Below, piece by piece: positions 1 through 6,642 of a stretch of 9,633 nt of DNA. This DNA comes from CAZZNQ01 sp964655775. GTDB taxonomy: Bacteria; Planctomycetota; Brocadiia; SM23-32. Under the pieces are notes generated by a model. The model saw only the letters and a list, made by a program, of their open reading frames with translations, ran no database searches and was not told where the DNA came from. Where the stretch lies: NCBI GenBank assembly GCA_964655775.1, contig CAZZNQ010000120.1:1-9633 (forward strand), in the 5' to 3' direction. Both the position numbers and the translations under genes were made by a program. Within the stretch, counting starts at the first letter, position 1. Each line of letters starts with the position of its first letter.

Positions 1-276
1 GTCGAGCGCGGCGGCCCGGGGGCGCGTGCCGCGCTGGTGCGCCTGCGCGAGCGCGCGCGAGGCGACGGCACGCCCGCCCGCCTGCTGGCCAGTCGCGACC
101 AGCCCGACCTGCACCTGCTGCTGATCGAGGGCGACGTCGCGCTGACCGAGCCGGAGCGGCGCGGCGCCCGCGTCTGGCGTTTCCGCGCGGACGACGGCGC
201 GGGCGAAGGCGGGGGCGGCGCCGCGGCCGACGGTGGGGCCGGGGCGACTCCGGGCACCGACGGTACGCCGCGATGA
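1..276 (+). CDS. 3' end of an unrecognised protein gene (5' end outside window)
   Basis: This frame is open from the first base and ends in a TGA at 274-276, so about 91 C-terminal residues are visible. I do not recognise the product. Residues about 11 to 60 alternate charged helix-like and hydrophobic strand-like segments (for example the stretch DLHLLLIEGDVAL), which could fit a small dimeric alpha/beta-barrel fold, but that is a guess. The last ~30 residues are a low-complexity Gly/Ala/Asp/Thr tail. The stop overlaps the start of the next gene (ATGA at 273-276), so the two are probably cotranscribed and translationally coupled. An internal ATG at 37 is not a good start because there is no clear ribosome binding site and the frame continues upstream of it. 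Confidence 0.55.
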   Translation, partial: VERGGPGARAALVRLRERARGDGTPARLLASRDQPDLHLLLIEGDVALTEPERRGARVWRFRADDGAGEGGGGAAADGGAGATPGTDGTPR

Positions 277-1175
277 GCTGGGTCGATGCGCCGATCACCA
301 TCCGCGCCCGCGACGCCGACCTTTACCTGGAACAGGTCGGTCCGCAGGCGGCGCCGGTGGTGCTGTACCTGCACGGCGGTCCCGGCTACGGCGCGTTCAG
401 CTTCCGCGACCTGATGGGCGACGAGCTGGAAGCCTACCGGATGGTCTACGCCGACCAGCGCGGCGGCGGCCGCAGCTACGCCGGCGGGCCGTTCGACCTC
501 GACGACCTCGCCGACGACGTGGAGACGATGCTTCGCGCCACCCGTCTCGAGCGGGCTACGCTGCTCGCGCACGGGTTCGGGGCGCTGGTGGCGGTGCGCG
601 CCGCGCTGCGCCACGAGGCGCGGGTCGAGCGGCTGGTGCTCGTCAACCCCTGGTTCTCGATGCCGCTGCTGGCGCGCACGCTGCAGCGTGGCGCGGCCCA
701 CCTGGCCGGCGTTCCCGACGAGGCCCTCCCGTCCGAGGAGGCGCTGGCCGACGCCGACGCGCTCGATCCCGAGGAGCTGTCCGAGCAGGCCTACCGGCTG
801 GTGCCGCCCAAGCAGCTGTTCGACGCGCTCGAGTTCCCCGTTCCCGCCAGCCGCATGAGGCTGGAGCACGCCGACGCCGTCGCCCAGTTCGGTCCGCAGC
901 GCAGCGACGCGCCGGACGACCTGTGGCGCGCCTCGGTGCTGGACGACCTGGCCTCCGTGCGGCCGCCGGTGGTGGCGCTGTTCGGGACCCGCGACGGCAC
1001 CGCCTTCCCCGACCAGGCCGAGGCCGGGCTCGAGCGGCTGCCGGGCGCGACCACCGGCCTGCTCGAGGCGGGCCACTACCCCTGGCTCGACGACCCCGAG
1101 GCGTTCCTGCCGCTGCTGCGCGACGCCCTGCCGCCCCGCGAGGTCGGACGGGGGGACGATCCCGAGCGGGCGTGA
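273..1175 (+). CDS. Alpha/beta hydrolase, proline iminopeptidase-related, lacking the nucleophile serine
   Basis: A 300-residue single-domain alpha/beta hydrolase without signal peptide, so probably cytoplasmic. Seen directly: the oxyanion-hole motif HGGPG at residues 34-38, the DQRGGGRS motif at 61-68 typical of proline iminopeptidases (S33 family), an acid-loop Asp (GTRDGT, D241) and a C-terminal His (EAGHYPWLDDPEAF, H268). The nucleophile elbow, expected as GxSxG, reads LLAHGFGALVA with Gly101 (codon GGG at 573-575) where the catalytic Ser should be. Family membership is clear, but peptidase activity is doubtful. From memory, a Thermus thermophilus protein described only as proline iminopeptidase-related has a similar elbow, so this may be a conserved non-peptidase branch in the phylum rather than a recent mutation. 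The ATG lies in an ATGA overlap with the upstream stop. No clear Shine-Dalgarno precedes it, which agrees with translational coupling. Confidence 0.85.
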   Translation: MSWVDAPITIRARDADLYLEQVGPQAAPVVLYLHGGPGYGAFSFRDLMGDELEAYRMVYADQRGGGRSYAGGPFDLDDLADDVETMLRATRLERATLLAHGFGALVAVRAALRHEARVERLVLVNPWFSMPLLARTLQRGAAHLAGVPDEALPSEEALADADALDPEELSEQAYRLVPPKQLFDALEFPVPASRMRLEHADAVAQFGPQRSDAPDDLWRASVLDDLASVRPPVVALFGTRDGTAFPDQAEAGLERLPGATTGLLEAGHYPWLDDPEAFLPLLRDALPPREVGRGDDPERA

Positions 1176-1207
1176 GGTCCTCGGCATCCGGCCGCCGGTG
1201 ACGCTGC

Positions 1208-1213
1208 TATCCT
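1208..1213 (+). promoter_or_regulatory. Candidate -10 element of a leaderless promoter for the HAD gene
   Basis: TATCCT sits six bases before the GTG at 1220, with no Shine-Dalgarno sequence between the preceding stop (1175) and that start. In Deinococcus many mRNAs begin at or next to the start codon, with a TANNNT -10 element about 6-7 bases upstream. This spacing fits that pattern. No good -35 is visible near 1185-1190, so the call depends on the -10 match and its spacing. Confidence 0.4.
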
Positions 1214-1219
1214 CACCGG

Positions 1220-1723
1220 GTGAACGTTCGTCCCGATCACCGCGTCGACCGGGTCGAGCGTCTGGACGCCTCCCGTCTCGCCGCCCTCGGGCTGCGCGGC
1301 TTGCTTCTGGACCTCGACGAGACGATCATGCCCGCCGCGGCCGCCGCGCCGTCGGCGAGCGTGCGCGTGTGGGCCCACGAGCTGCGGCGTGCCGGGGTCC
1401 GGCTCGCCATCGTGTCGAACGGCCGTCCCGCCCGCGTGACGGCCGCCGCCCGCGCGCTCGGCATCCCGGGACGCGCGCTGGCCGGCAAGCCCTGGCCGCG
1501 CGCCTTCCGGCGCGCGCTGGCGCTGCTGGACCTGCCGCCGGCCGAGGTGGCGATGGTCGGCGATCAGCTGTTCACCGACGTGGCCGGCGCGCGCGCGGCC
1601 GGCCTGCGCACCGTGCTGGTGCCTCCGCTGTCGCGCGCAGGACTGCCGCACACCCGGGTGCTGCGGCGTCTCGAGACCCGTCTGCTCGAGGGAGGTGACC
1701 GTGGCCGTCCTGTCCATCGGTGA
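1220..1723 (+). CDS. yqeG: YqeG-like HAD-superfamily phosphatase
   Basis: A 167-residue class III-type HAD hydrolase without a cap domain, the usual size for the YqeG/HAD-IIIA group. Seen directly: motif I DLDET with the nucleophile D31 and acid D33, motif II SN at 66-67, motif III Lys90 in AGKPWP, and motif IV MVGDQLFTD with D115 and D120. The pattern DQLFTDVAGA is characteristic of the YqeG family of putative phosphatases. The physiological substrate is unknown to me. The start is GTG at 1220, 44 bases after the hydrolase gene. There is no ribosome binding site, and a -10-like TATCCT lies six bases upstream, suggesting leaderless translation. The 3' end overlaps the beginning of pilF by 23 bases, so coexpression with pilF is likely. 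Confidence 0.87.
   Translation: MNVRPDHRVDRVERLDASRLAALGLRGLLLDLDETIMPAAAAAPSASVRVWAHELRRAGVRLAIVSNGRPARVTAAARALGIPGRALAGKPWPRAFRRALALLDLPPAEVAMVGDQLFTDVAGARAAGLRTVLVPPLSRAGLPHTRVLRRLETRLLEGGDRGRPVHR
1690..1698 (+). promoter_or_regulatory. Ribosome binding site that fixes the pilF start
   Basis: GGGAGGTGA is a near-perfect Shine-Dalgarno sequence inside the end of the HAD gene. Its GGAGG core (1691-1695) ends five bases before the GTG at 1701. An in-frame GTG at 1695 overlaps the site itself, so 1701 is the better start. It also gives the N-terminus MAVLSIGDKRLG expected for Thermus-type PilF. Confidence 0.7.
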
Positions 1724-3377
1724 CAAGCGTCTGGGCGCGGTCCTGCTCGAGCGGGGCTACGTGACCGACGAGTCGCTCCAGGAGGCGATCCAGCGCCACG
1801 CCAACGTCGGCGGGCGACTGGCCGACGTGCTGGTCGACATCGGCGTGATCAGCGAGCAACGCATCGCCCGCGCCGTCGAGGAGTCGATCGGCGTTCCGCT
1901 GGTGAACCTTCCGCGCGTCGACGTGATGTCCGACGCGCTCGCCAAGGTGCCGGGCGACCTGGCCCAGGAGGTCGGGGCCCTGCCGTTCGCCCTCGAGGGC
2001 GACCGCCTGCGGGTGGCGTTCGTCGATCCGCTCGACGCGCTGGCGATCGAGGAGATCGAGGACGCCTCGGGCTGTCTGGTCGAGCCGTACCAGGCGCTCC
2101 GCAAGGAGCTCGCCTGGGCGCAGGCGACGTACTACCCCGAGCTGGGGCTCGAGCCGCCCGCCGATTTCGAGGTCGACGTCGGCCAGCGGCTGGGCGCGCT
2201 GGCCCTCGAGAAGGGCTGGATCGCCCAGGAGCAGCTGGACGCCGCCGTCGAGGCGCAGAAGAAGACCGGCGGGCTGCTGGGCCGCCTGCTGATCGAGCAG
2301 GGCGCGCTGGACGACGATCGGCTGGCACGCCTGCTGGCCGAGCAGGCCGAGCTCCCCTTCCTCGAGACCCTCGACGCGCCCGACGACGACCCGCGCCTCT
2401 CCACCTCGCTGCTGCGGCTCGACGCGGTGCAGTTCAGCTCGGTCCCCTACCAGCGCGACGGCGAGACGCTGGTGGTGGCCACCTCCGACCCGCGGCGCCG
2501 GGCCGACGTCGAGGCGATCGTCTCGCAGCCGGTGCGCTTCGTGGCGACGGTCGAGACCGAGGTGCAGAAGCGCATCGAGTCGCTCTACGCCGACGACAAG
2601 GGACGCCTGGGCGAGACGCTGCTGATGAGCAAGAAGCTCAAGCGCGAGCAGCTCCGGCGCGCGCTCGAGGAGCAGGCCAAGCTGGGCAAGGTCAAGCCGC
2701 TCGGCGAAATCCTGGTCGACATGGGCTACGTCACCCAGCCCGAAGTGGACGAGGCGCTCAACAAGCAGCGCTCCGGAGGCGGCCGGCTCGAGGACACGCT
2801 GGTGCAGTCCGGCAAGCTCAGTCCCGACATGCTGGCCAAGAGCCTGGCGATGCAGCTGGGGTACGAGTTCGTCGAGGAGGACGGCGTCAAGGTCGACCCC
2901 TACGCGGTGAGTCTGGTGCCCGAGGCGACCGCCCTGCGCTACCAGGCGATGCCGCTCCGGGTCGAGGACGAGGTGCTGGTGGTCGCCATGAAGGACCCCC
3001 GCCACGTCTTCGCGCTGGACGACATCCGCCTCATCACCGGCATGGAGATCCAGCCGGCCGTGGCCACCGAGGAGACCCTGTCGCGGCTGCTGGGCCGCTT
3101 CTACCGGTCCGACACCGACATGGACGAGCTCGCCACCGCGCTGCTCGAGGAGGTCGGCAGCTCGCAGGCGCAGGAGCAGCAGGAGGACACCAGCGCGATC
3201 GACGACAACGCGCTGGTCAAGGTCGTCAACAACATCATCCGCGAGGCGATCCTCGCCGACTACTCCGACATCCACGTCGAGCCGCGCCCCACGAACGTGG
3301 TGGTCCGGGTCCGCAAGGACGGCAGCCTGCGGCGGCGCTCCACGTTGCCAACAGCGTGGAGCTCCTTTTCACCTTGA
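1701..3377 (+). pseudogene. pilF: Type IV pilus assembly ATPase PilF/PilB/GspE-like, 5' part only, truncated at a junction
   Basis: PilF-type ATPases power pilus extension at the inner membrane, and in Thermus/Deinococcus relatives they are also needed for DNA uptake. The frame gives 558 residues, of which about 545-550 belong to the family. Three N-terminal MshEN/GSPII-type modules are visible: about residues 5-145 (GDKRLGAVLLERGYVTDE), 160-296 (GQRLGALALEKGWIAQEQ) and 301-468 (GRLGETLLMSKKL, with extra helical half-repeats near 334 and 361). A Glu/Gln-rich linker at 475-497 follows, then the beginning of the catalytic N2 domain (AIDDNALVKVVNNIIREAI, SDIHVEPRP, VRVRKDGSLRR). Walker A, Asp box, Walker B and the tetracysteine zinc motif are all absent. 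Full-length Thermus PilF is, from memory, near 890 residues, so roughly 340 are missing. Homology ends between about 3336 and 3350. Codons then become atypical (TTG, CCA, ACA) and a TGA follows at 3375. As it stands the product cannot be an ATPase. It is a broken gene or one side of an assembly join. Confidence 0.88.
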
Positions 3378-3420
3378 TGTTTGGAGCCTTCTGAATCCTC
3401 CGAGCGGATGAATGCCGCCC

Positions 3421-3439
3421 CGGTCGTTCTCCCCGACCG
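3421..3439. repeat. Short inverted repeat, hairpin-capable
   Basis: CGGTCG and CGACCG form a perfect six-base-pair stem around a seven-base loop. No T-run follows on either strand, so an intrinsic terminator is unlikely. It lies about 80 bases after the point where pilF homology ends. No function can be assigned. Confidence 0.35.
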
Positions 3440-3705
3440 AACTCACGGCTCTACCTCAGGACCGCAGATCGCTGGTAGCGCGCGCCGTCATTGCCGTCCG
3501 CGGGGTACAGTCACATATACGGATATTGGCAACAACCATCTCCCGCTCCCAGTCGGCCTTGCAGCGATGAACGCCCCGACGTTGGGTTGCGGGGCCAAGC
3601 GCCCGGAAATCGTTCTCAGTGGCTTGGCAGTCCGAGAGCGACCTACGCCAGTTCCTCGCTTGCTCGCTGCTCAGGCAAGTACACGGTCTACTTGTGCAAG
3701 CTCCC

Positions 3706-3895
3706 AGATGTTGCCTCACATCTTCCCTCTGGGGACATCCCCTCGTTCTCGTAGGTTGCGGAGTGTCGCCTCGCACCTTCCACAACGCTGCACGCGACGT
3801 CTCCCCGTTCTCAAAAGCTACGAAACTTCGCCTCACATCTTCCTGCTCGCGACATTCTCCCGTCTTCGCAGTTAGCCAGATGTCGCCTCAGATGG
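3706..3895. repeat. Degenerate tandem repeat, ~55-base unit, four cores
   Basis: Four 18-base cores lie at 3706-3723, 3761-3778, 3823-3840 and 3878-3895 (spacing 55, 62, 55). On + they read AGATGTTGCCTCACATCT, GAGTGTCGCCTCGCACCT, AAACTTCGCCTCACATCT and AGATGTCGCCTCAGATGG. The consensus AGATGTCGCCTCACATCT has perfect six-base inverted arms around CGCCTC, and the first copy retains them fully. The three linkers (37, 44 and 37 bases) are also related: each begins TCC and contains versions of GCGAC..TCTCCCGTTCTCG, and the middle one carries about seven extra bases. Because the linkers resemble each other this is a tandem repeat and not a CRISPR array. A 55-base unit is not a multiple of three, which argues against a repeated protein. 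A further decayed copy may exist near 4113-4150, but that match is weak. Confidence 0.7.
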
Positions 3896-4062
3896 CCAGT
3901 CATTACTGCTCAAAGTCCTGTAATATGTCCCGCTGCATCGGGATCCACAATGGCTGGCGTCGTAGCAGGCAGTCCCTGGCACGTCTGGAGCACTCACGGC
4001 GACCTACGGCACAAGGTAGGGCGCCCTCCCGCCTGAATGCCGGGCATGCAGATTCCTCGGCA

Positions 4063-4084
4063 TAACGTTAGGGTAACGTTAGGG
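4063..4084. repeat. Perfect 11-base tandem direct repeat
   Basis: TAACGTTAGGG occurs twice head to tail (4063-4073 and 4074-4084), followed by T and a run of seven C. Each unit contains the palindrome AACGTT. The arrangement could be a protein-binding direct repeat or a remnant of recombination. Nothing nearby identifies a binding protein. Confidence 0.6.
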
Positions 4085-4282
4085 TCCCCCCCATGTCCTG
4101 CCCGATGCTTGTGATGTGTCACCTGCAGTTTCCTCTTCGCGACCCTACCGCTGCTACGTGTGGTCTACCGGTCCCCTTTGCGCTGCCAAACGTCTGTTCC
4201 TCCTTCGTACTGGACCGATTCGGCGGGTGATGGGACGAAGCGTTGCGGGTGTGGGCCTGCCTGCCAGGCGATCCGCCGACAC

Positions 4283-4311
4283 TTGCACCAGTCGTATCCT
4301 CAGGTTATCCT
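4283..4311 (+). promoter_or_regulatory. Weak candidate promoter for the M14 peptidase gene
   Basis: TTGCAC (4283-4288) and TATCCT (4306-4311) are separated by 17 bases, about 40 bases before the ATG at 4351. Agreement with the sigma-70 consensus is partial (three of six and four of six bases). Another TATCCT at 4295-4300 makes the exact -10 ambiguous. Confidence 0.3.
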
Positions 4312-4350
4312 CGCGGCGGCCGACTAACCTGCTAGCTGCGGAGGTGGACC

Positions 4351-5487
4351 ATGGCCGGAGAGTATCCGTCGCTGGAGGACGTGTACGCGCGCGTGGACGC
4401 GTTCGTTGCCGACCACCCCGACCTCGCCCGGTGCGAGGACCTGGGCCGGTCACCCGAGGGGAGGGAGGTCAGGGCCGTCTACGTCAGCGATCCTACGACG
4501 TCCGACCGAGACAAGTCCGTTGCGCTGATCGTCTGCGGTCGACACGGGAACGAAGCGGGTACTCGGGTCGTCGGCACGGCGCTGCTCGACTGGCTGGCCT
4601 CACCAACAGGCAACGCGACCCGCCGGAGGCAGATTGTGATTGTCGTGCCGGTGGCCAACCCCGACGGGGCGGCGCACGGTGCGTTCCACGCTCCGCCCTG
4701 GCACCTGTCGCAAACCGAGTACGCCACCATCGGTGAGCTGGCAAGCACGCATCTGCCGGACGCCGTCATGGACGTCCACAGCTTCGGGGAGGACGACGCT
4801 GACCTACAGGCAGTGGTGACGGGCAACACGACGTCCGAGGCGGAGGACGAAGCCATCCATCGTTCGGTCGCTGCCCGGATGGTCGAGGCGGCAGCGCGCG
4901 CCGGCTACCCCTATGCCCTCCATACTGAGAAACGCAAGGAGGGCTATAACAACTTCATCTCCGGCTACTGCTACGACCTCTGCCACTCGCTCGCGTTCGG
5001 CATGGAGGTGAACCACCACGTGCTGGAGCCGGAAGAGGCCGCCGAGAGCGGCGTGGCGGCGATCACCGCGCTATTGGCTGAAGGAAACGAGCGCTTGCCG
5101 TGGCAGGTGGGGATCGGCTACCCGAACGAACTACTGAGGGGCGACTTCTTCACGTCCATACGTCCGGCCGGGCAGGACGCTGCGAAGCGGAGACAATCGA
5201 GGGCGTGCGTCTGGCAGGACCGGATGTTCTACCGACTGGGTCGCCGCGAGGCCCCCAGCCGCCGCACGGTGACAATGCGCGCCATGTACACGGGGTACGC
5301 CGACCGCGTCCGGCCGAGCGCGTTCGCGCTCTGCTGTCGAGTGCGCGGCAGACACGATTCGCTGGAGGTCATCCTGAACGGAAAGGTGGTCGAAGCAGTG
5401 ACGTTCGGAGACGAGTGCTCAACCTACGCCCAGGTCGACGTGCAGCCGACCGGCCGCGAGGACTACGAACTTACCGTGCGGTTCTGA
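4351..5487 (+). CDS. M14-family zinc carboxypeptidase-like protein
   Basis: A 378-residue metallopeptidase of the M14 type, which cleaves C-terminal residues from peptides or peptide-like substrates with a single zinc ion. Seen directly: the zinc motif HxxE as RHGNEAG (H65, E68), the NPDG motif at 103-106 that lines the substrate site in the family, the third zinc ligand in MDVHSFG (H143), and a probable catalytic Glu in FGMEVNHH (E219). The catalytic domain spans about residues 5-245. The remaining ~130 residues look like a small beta-rich domain (HDSLEVILNGKVV) that I do not recognise. No signal peptide or membrane segment is seen, so the protein is probably cytoplasmic. The substrate cannot be deduced. 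The start is ATG at 4351 with a strong GGAGG at 4340-4344, six bases upstream. It stands alone, 141 bases before the RDD gene on the same strand, and its codon use matches the genes to its right, not those to its left. Confidence 0.82.
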   Translation: MAGEYPSLEDVYARVDAFVADHPDLARCEDLGRSPEGREVRAVYVSDPTTSDRDKSVALIVCGRHGNEAGTRVVGTALLDWLASPTGNATRRRQIVIVVPVANPDGAAHGAFHAPPWHLSQTEYATIGELASTHLPDAVMDVHSFGEDDADLQAVVTGNTTSEAEDEAIHRSVAARMVEAAARAGYPYALHTEKRKEGYNNFISGYCYDLCHSLAFGMEVNHHVLEPEEAAESGVAAITALLAEGNERLPWQVGIGYPNELLRGDFFTSIRPAGQDAAKRRQSRACVWQDRMFYRLGRREAPSRRTVTMRAMYTGYADRVRPSAFALCCRVRGRHDSLEVILNGKVVEAVTFGDECSTYAQVDVQPTGREDYELTVRF

Positions 5488-5505
5488 GGGCACCGTCGGC
5501 TGCCC
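5488..5505 (+). terminator. Possible weak hairpin directly after the M14 gene
   Basis: GGGCA and TGCCC form a five-base-pair stem around an eight-base loop, starting at the base after the stop codon. No T-run follows, so it would be a poor intrinsic terminator. It may only mark the end of the transcript. Confidence 0.2.
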
Positions 5506-5563
5506 AACATCGCCGGGGGCATGGATGGCCGCGCTGCAAAGCCTTCGTCGCGTCGCGCACCAC

Positions 5564-5592
5564 TTGCCGTCTGCTCCGCCCGACGGTATGGT
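5564..5592 (+). promoter_or_regulatory. Candidate sigma-70-type promoter for RDD-spoIIM
   Basis: TTGCCG (5564-5569) and TATGGT (5587-5592) are exactly 17 bases apart, each matching four of six consensus bases. Transcription would start near 5599, giving a leader of about 30 bases with AGGAGG at 5615-5620 and the ATG at 5629. The position between two genes and the spacing make it a reasonable candidate. Confidence 0.4.
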
Positions 5593-5628
5593 GTAGCCAG
5601 CCGGGACGCAGAAGAGGAGGCCGTGCGG

Positions 5629-6642
5629 ATGGGGGACTTCGACTACATAGAGACTCCCGAGTATGTGGAGCTCCAACGGCCGCTGGCGGGGATAGGAACG
5701 CGGTTCGTTGCCGGCCTGGTCGACCACCTGATCATGCTTGTCGTCGCTCTGCTGCTGATCATCTTCGGCTTCATAGCTCTGGGCAGCCCGTGGGGCCTCT
5801 TCTCCGGCCTGGGGGCCTGGGCAACCGCTATCTTCCTGATTGCCGTCTTCCTGCTCTACTGGGGCTATTTCCTCTTCTTCGAGATACTTCTGAACGGGCA
5901 AACCCCCGGAAAGAGATACGTCCGCATACGCGTGGCGCGTCGGTCCGGCGCTGCTGCGACGGCAGCCGACCTGGCTGTGCGCAACCTGCTGCGGGTGGTC
6001 GACGGGCTCGGCGTATACGCGGTGGCCGGCATCTGCATGTTCGTGACAAAGCGCGCCCAACGCCTCGGTGATCTGGCGGCCGGGACTGTGGTGGTCTCCG
6101 AGCAGCAGGCCGACTACTCGGCGCGAACTGACAAGCGCCGCCACGTGACGGTGCAGGAAGAAGCCGACGCCGAGGCGCTCCGCACCACCGGCCTGTCGCC
6201 CGAGGAATACAGCGCTCTGACGAACTACATGTCGCGCCGCGCCGAGCTGACGATCGACGCTCGCTGGCGGATCCTGCCGCAGTTGCTCAAGCCCATAATG
6301 GCGCGCCGCGGGATCAGCATCGAAAACGAGGGTCTGCCAGCAATGGAGATGCGCCTGGACTCCTTGATGGCCGGCGAGGAGCAGACGCCCGAAACCGTGC
6401 TGGCGCGGCTCACGCCGACCGAATACGCCGAGCTCCTCGACTACAGGGAGGGCCGCTACAGGATGGACTTCGATGACCGGCAGCGCACGCTCCGCAAGCT
6501 GCTGGCGCGAGTCCTCGTGAACCTCGGCGCCAAGCCCAGGGACCTGCCCCTGCCGGAGCTGGAGGCGCTGGCGGACGAACTGATGGCCCGGACTGATGCC
6601 CGGGGTGGCCCCCGGACGCAGCCCGGCGAGGGGGAGCGGTGA
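5629..6642 (+). CDS. RDD-family membrane protein with a duplicated C-terminal tail
   Basis: A 337-residue integral membrane protein. RDD domains are named for conserved Arg-Asp-Asp residues and are often thought to act in transport or envelope functions, but the exact role here is unknown. Seen directly: the RDD signature TRFVAGLVDHLIM (R25, D32), TPGKRYVRIRV at 93-102 and KRAQRLGDLAAGT with D148. Membrane helices are likely near 28-50, 64-88 and 123-140. The tail after about residue 155 is soluble and charged, and holds two related segments of about 41 residues (189-229 and 261-301), each followed by a similar LP...LM segment. Related RDD proteins usually show one such segment, as I recall. 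The ATG at 5629 is chosen because AGGAGG (5615-5620) is eight bases upstream. GTG at 5623 is too close, and an ATG at 5521 would add 36 unlikely residues across the promoter. The stop overlaps the next start by four bases. Confidence 0.85.
   Translation: MGDFDYIETPEYVELQRPLAGIGTRFVAGLVDHLIMLVVALLLIIFGFIALGSPWGLFSGLGAWATAIFLIAVFLLYWGYFLFFEILLNGQTPGKRYVRIRVARRSGAAATAADLAVRNLLRVVDGLGVYAVAGICMFVTKRAQRLGDLAAGTVVVSEQQADYSARTDKRRHVTVQEEADAEALRTTGLSPEEYSALTNYMSRRAELTIDARWRILPQLLKPIMARRGISIENEGLPAMEMRLDSLMAGEEQTPETVLARLTPTEYAELLDYREGRYRMDFDDRQRTLRKLLARVLVNLGAKPRDLPLPELEALADELMARTDARGGPRTQPGEGER

Larger units (their letters stand above)
3378..4350. other. Gene-poor spacer after the pilF junction
   Basis: About 970 bases without a gene I can support. 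GC content is clearly lower than on the left (a sampled 60-base line at 3661 is about 55%, against about 68% for a line inside pilF). The open frames here (for example 3381-3875 and 4116-4736 on +, 3456-3836 on -) translate to Ser/Arg/Cys-rich sequence with no recognisable motif, lack good ribosome binding sites, and either cross the tandem repeat or overlap the next gene out of frame. Contents I can point to: a small hairpin-capable inverted repeat (3421-3439), a degenerate ~55-base tandem repeat (3706-3895), a doubled 11-mer (4063-4084), a short inverted repeat GTGA-TGTG-TCAC (4111-4122) and a weak promoter before 4351. I see no tRNA or rRNA, no transposase and no clear terminal inverted repeats. 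Confidence 0.6.

Noticed and set aside
1572..3275. 567-codon open frame on the - strand opposite pilF
   Set aside because: The + strand is certain pilF with clear domains. The antisense frame is a by-product of very GC-rich codons and its His/Leu/Gln/Val-rich translation has no family signature.
3456..3836. 126-codon open frame on the - strand in the spacer
   Set aside because: It crosses the 55-base tandem repeat, has unusual Cys/Arg/Thr composition, has no good ribosome binding site and matches no family I know.
3706..3895. CRISPR-like periodicity (18-base core plus ~37-base spacer)
   Set aside because: The cores are degenerate and the intervening segments resemble each other, the opposite of a CRISPR array. 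No cas genes are nearby.
3381..4065. Open frames on + in the spacer (3381-3875 and 3619-4065)
   Set aside because: They overlap each other in different frames, run through the non-coding repeat and show Ser/Arg/Pro-rich translation without motifs.
4037..4084. Integron attC-like site (ATGCC-G-GGCAT palindrome followed by AACGTTAGGG)
   Set aside because: The seventh base of GTTAGGG does not fit the GTTRRRY core, no matching inverse core with paired arms is found at the right distance, and there is no integrase or cassette gene.
3340..4350. Insertion sequence or transposon at the pilF break
   Set aside because: No transposase, no terminal inverted repeats and no target-site duplication could be seen. 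The right-hand side does not return to pilF within the window.
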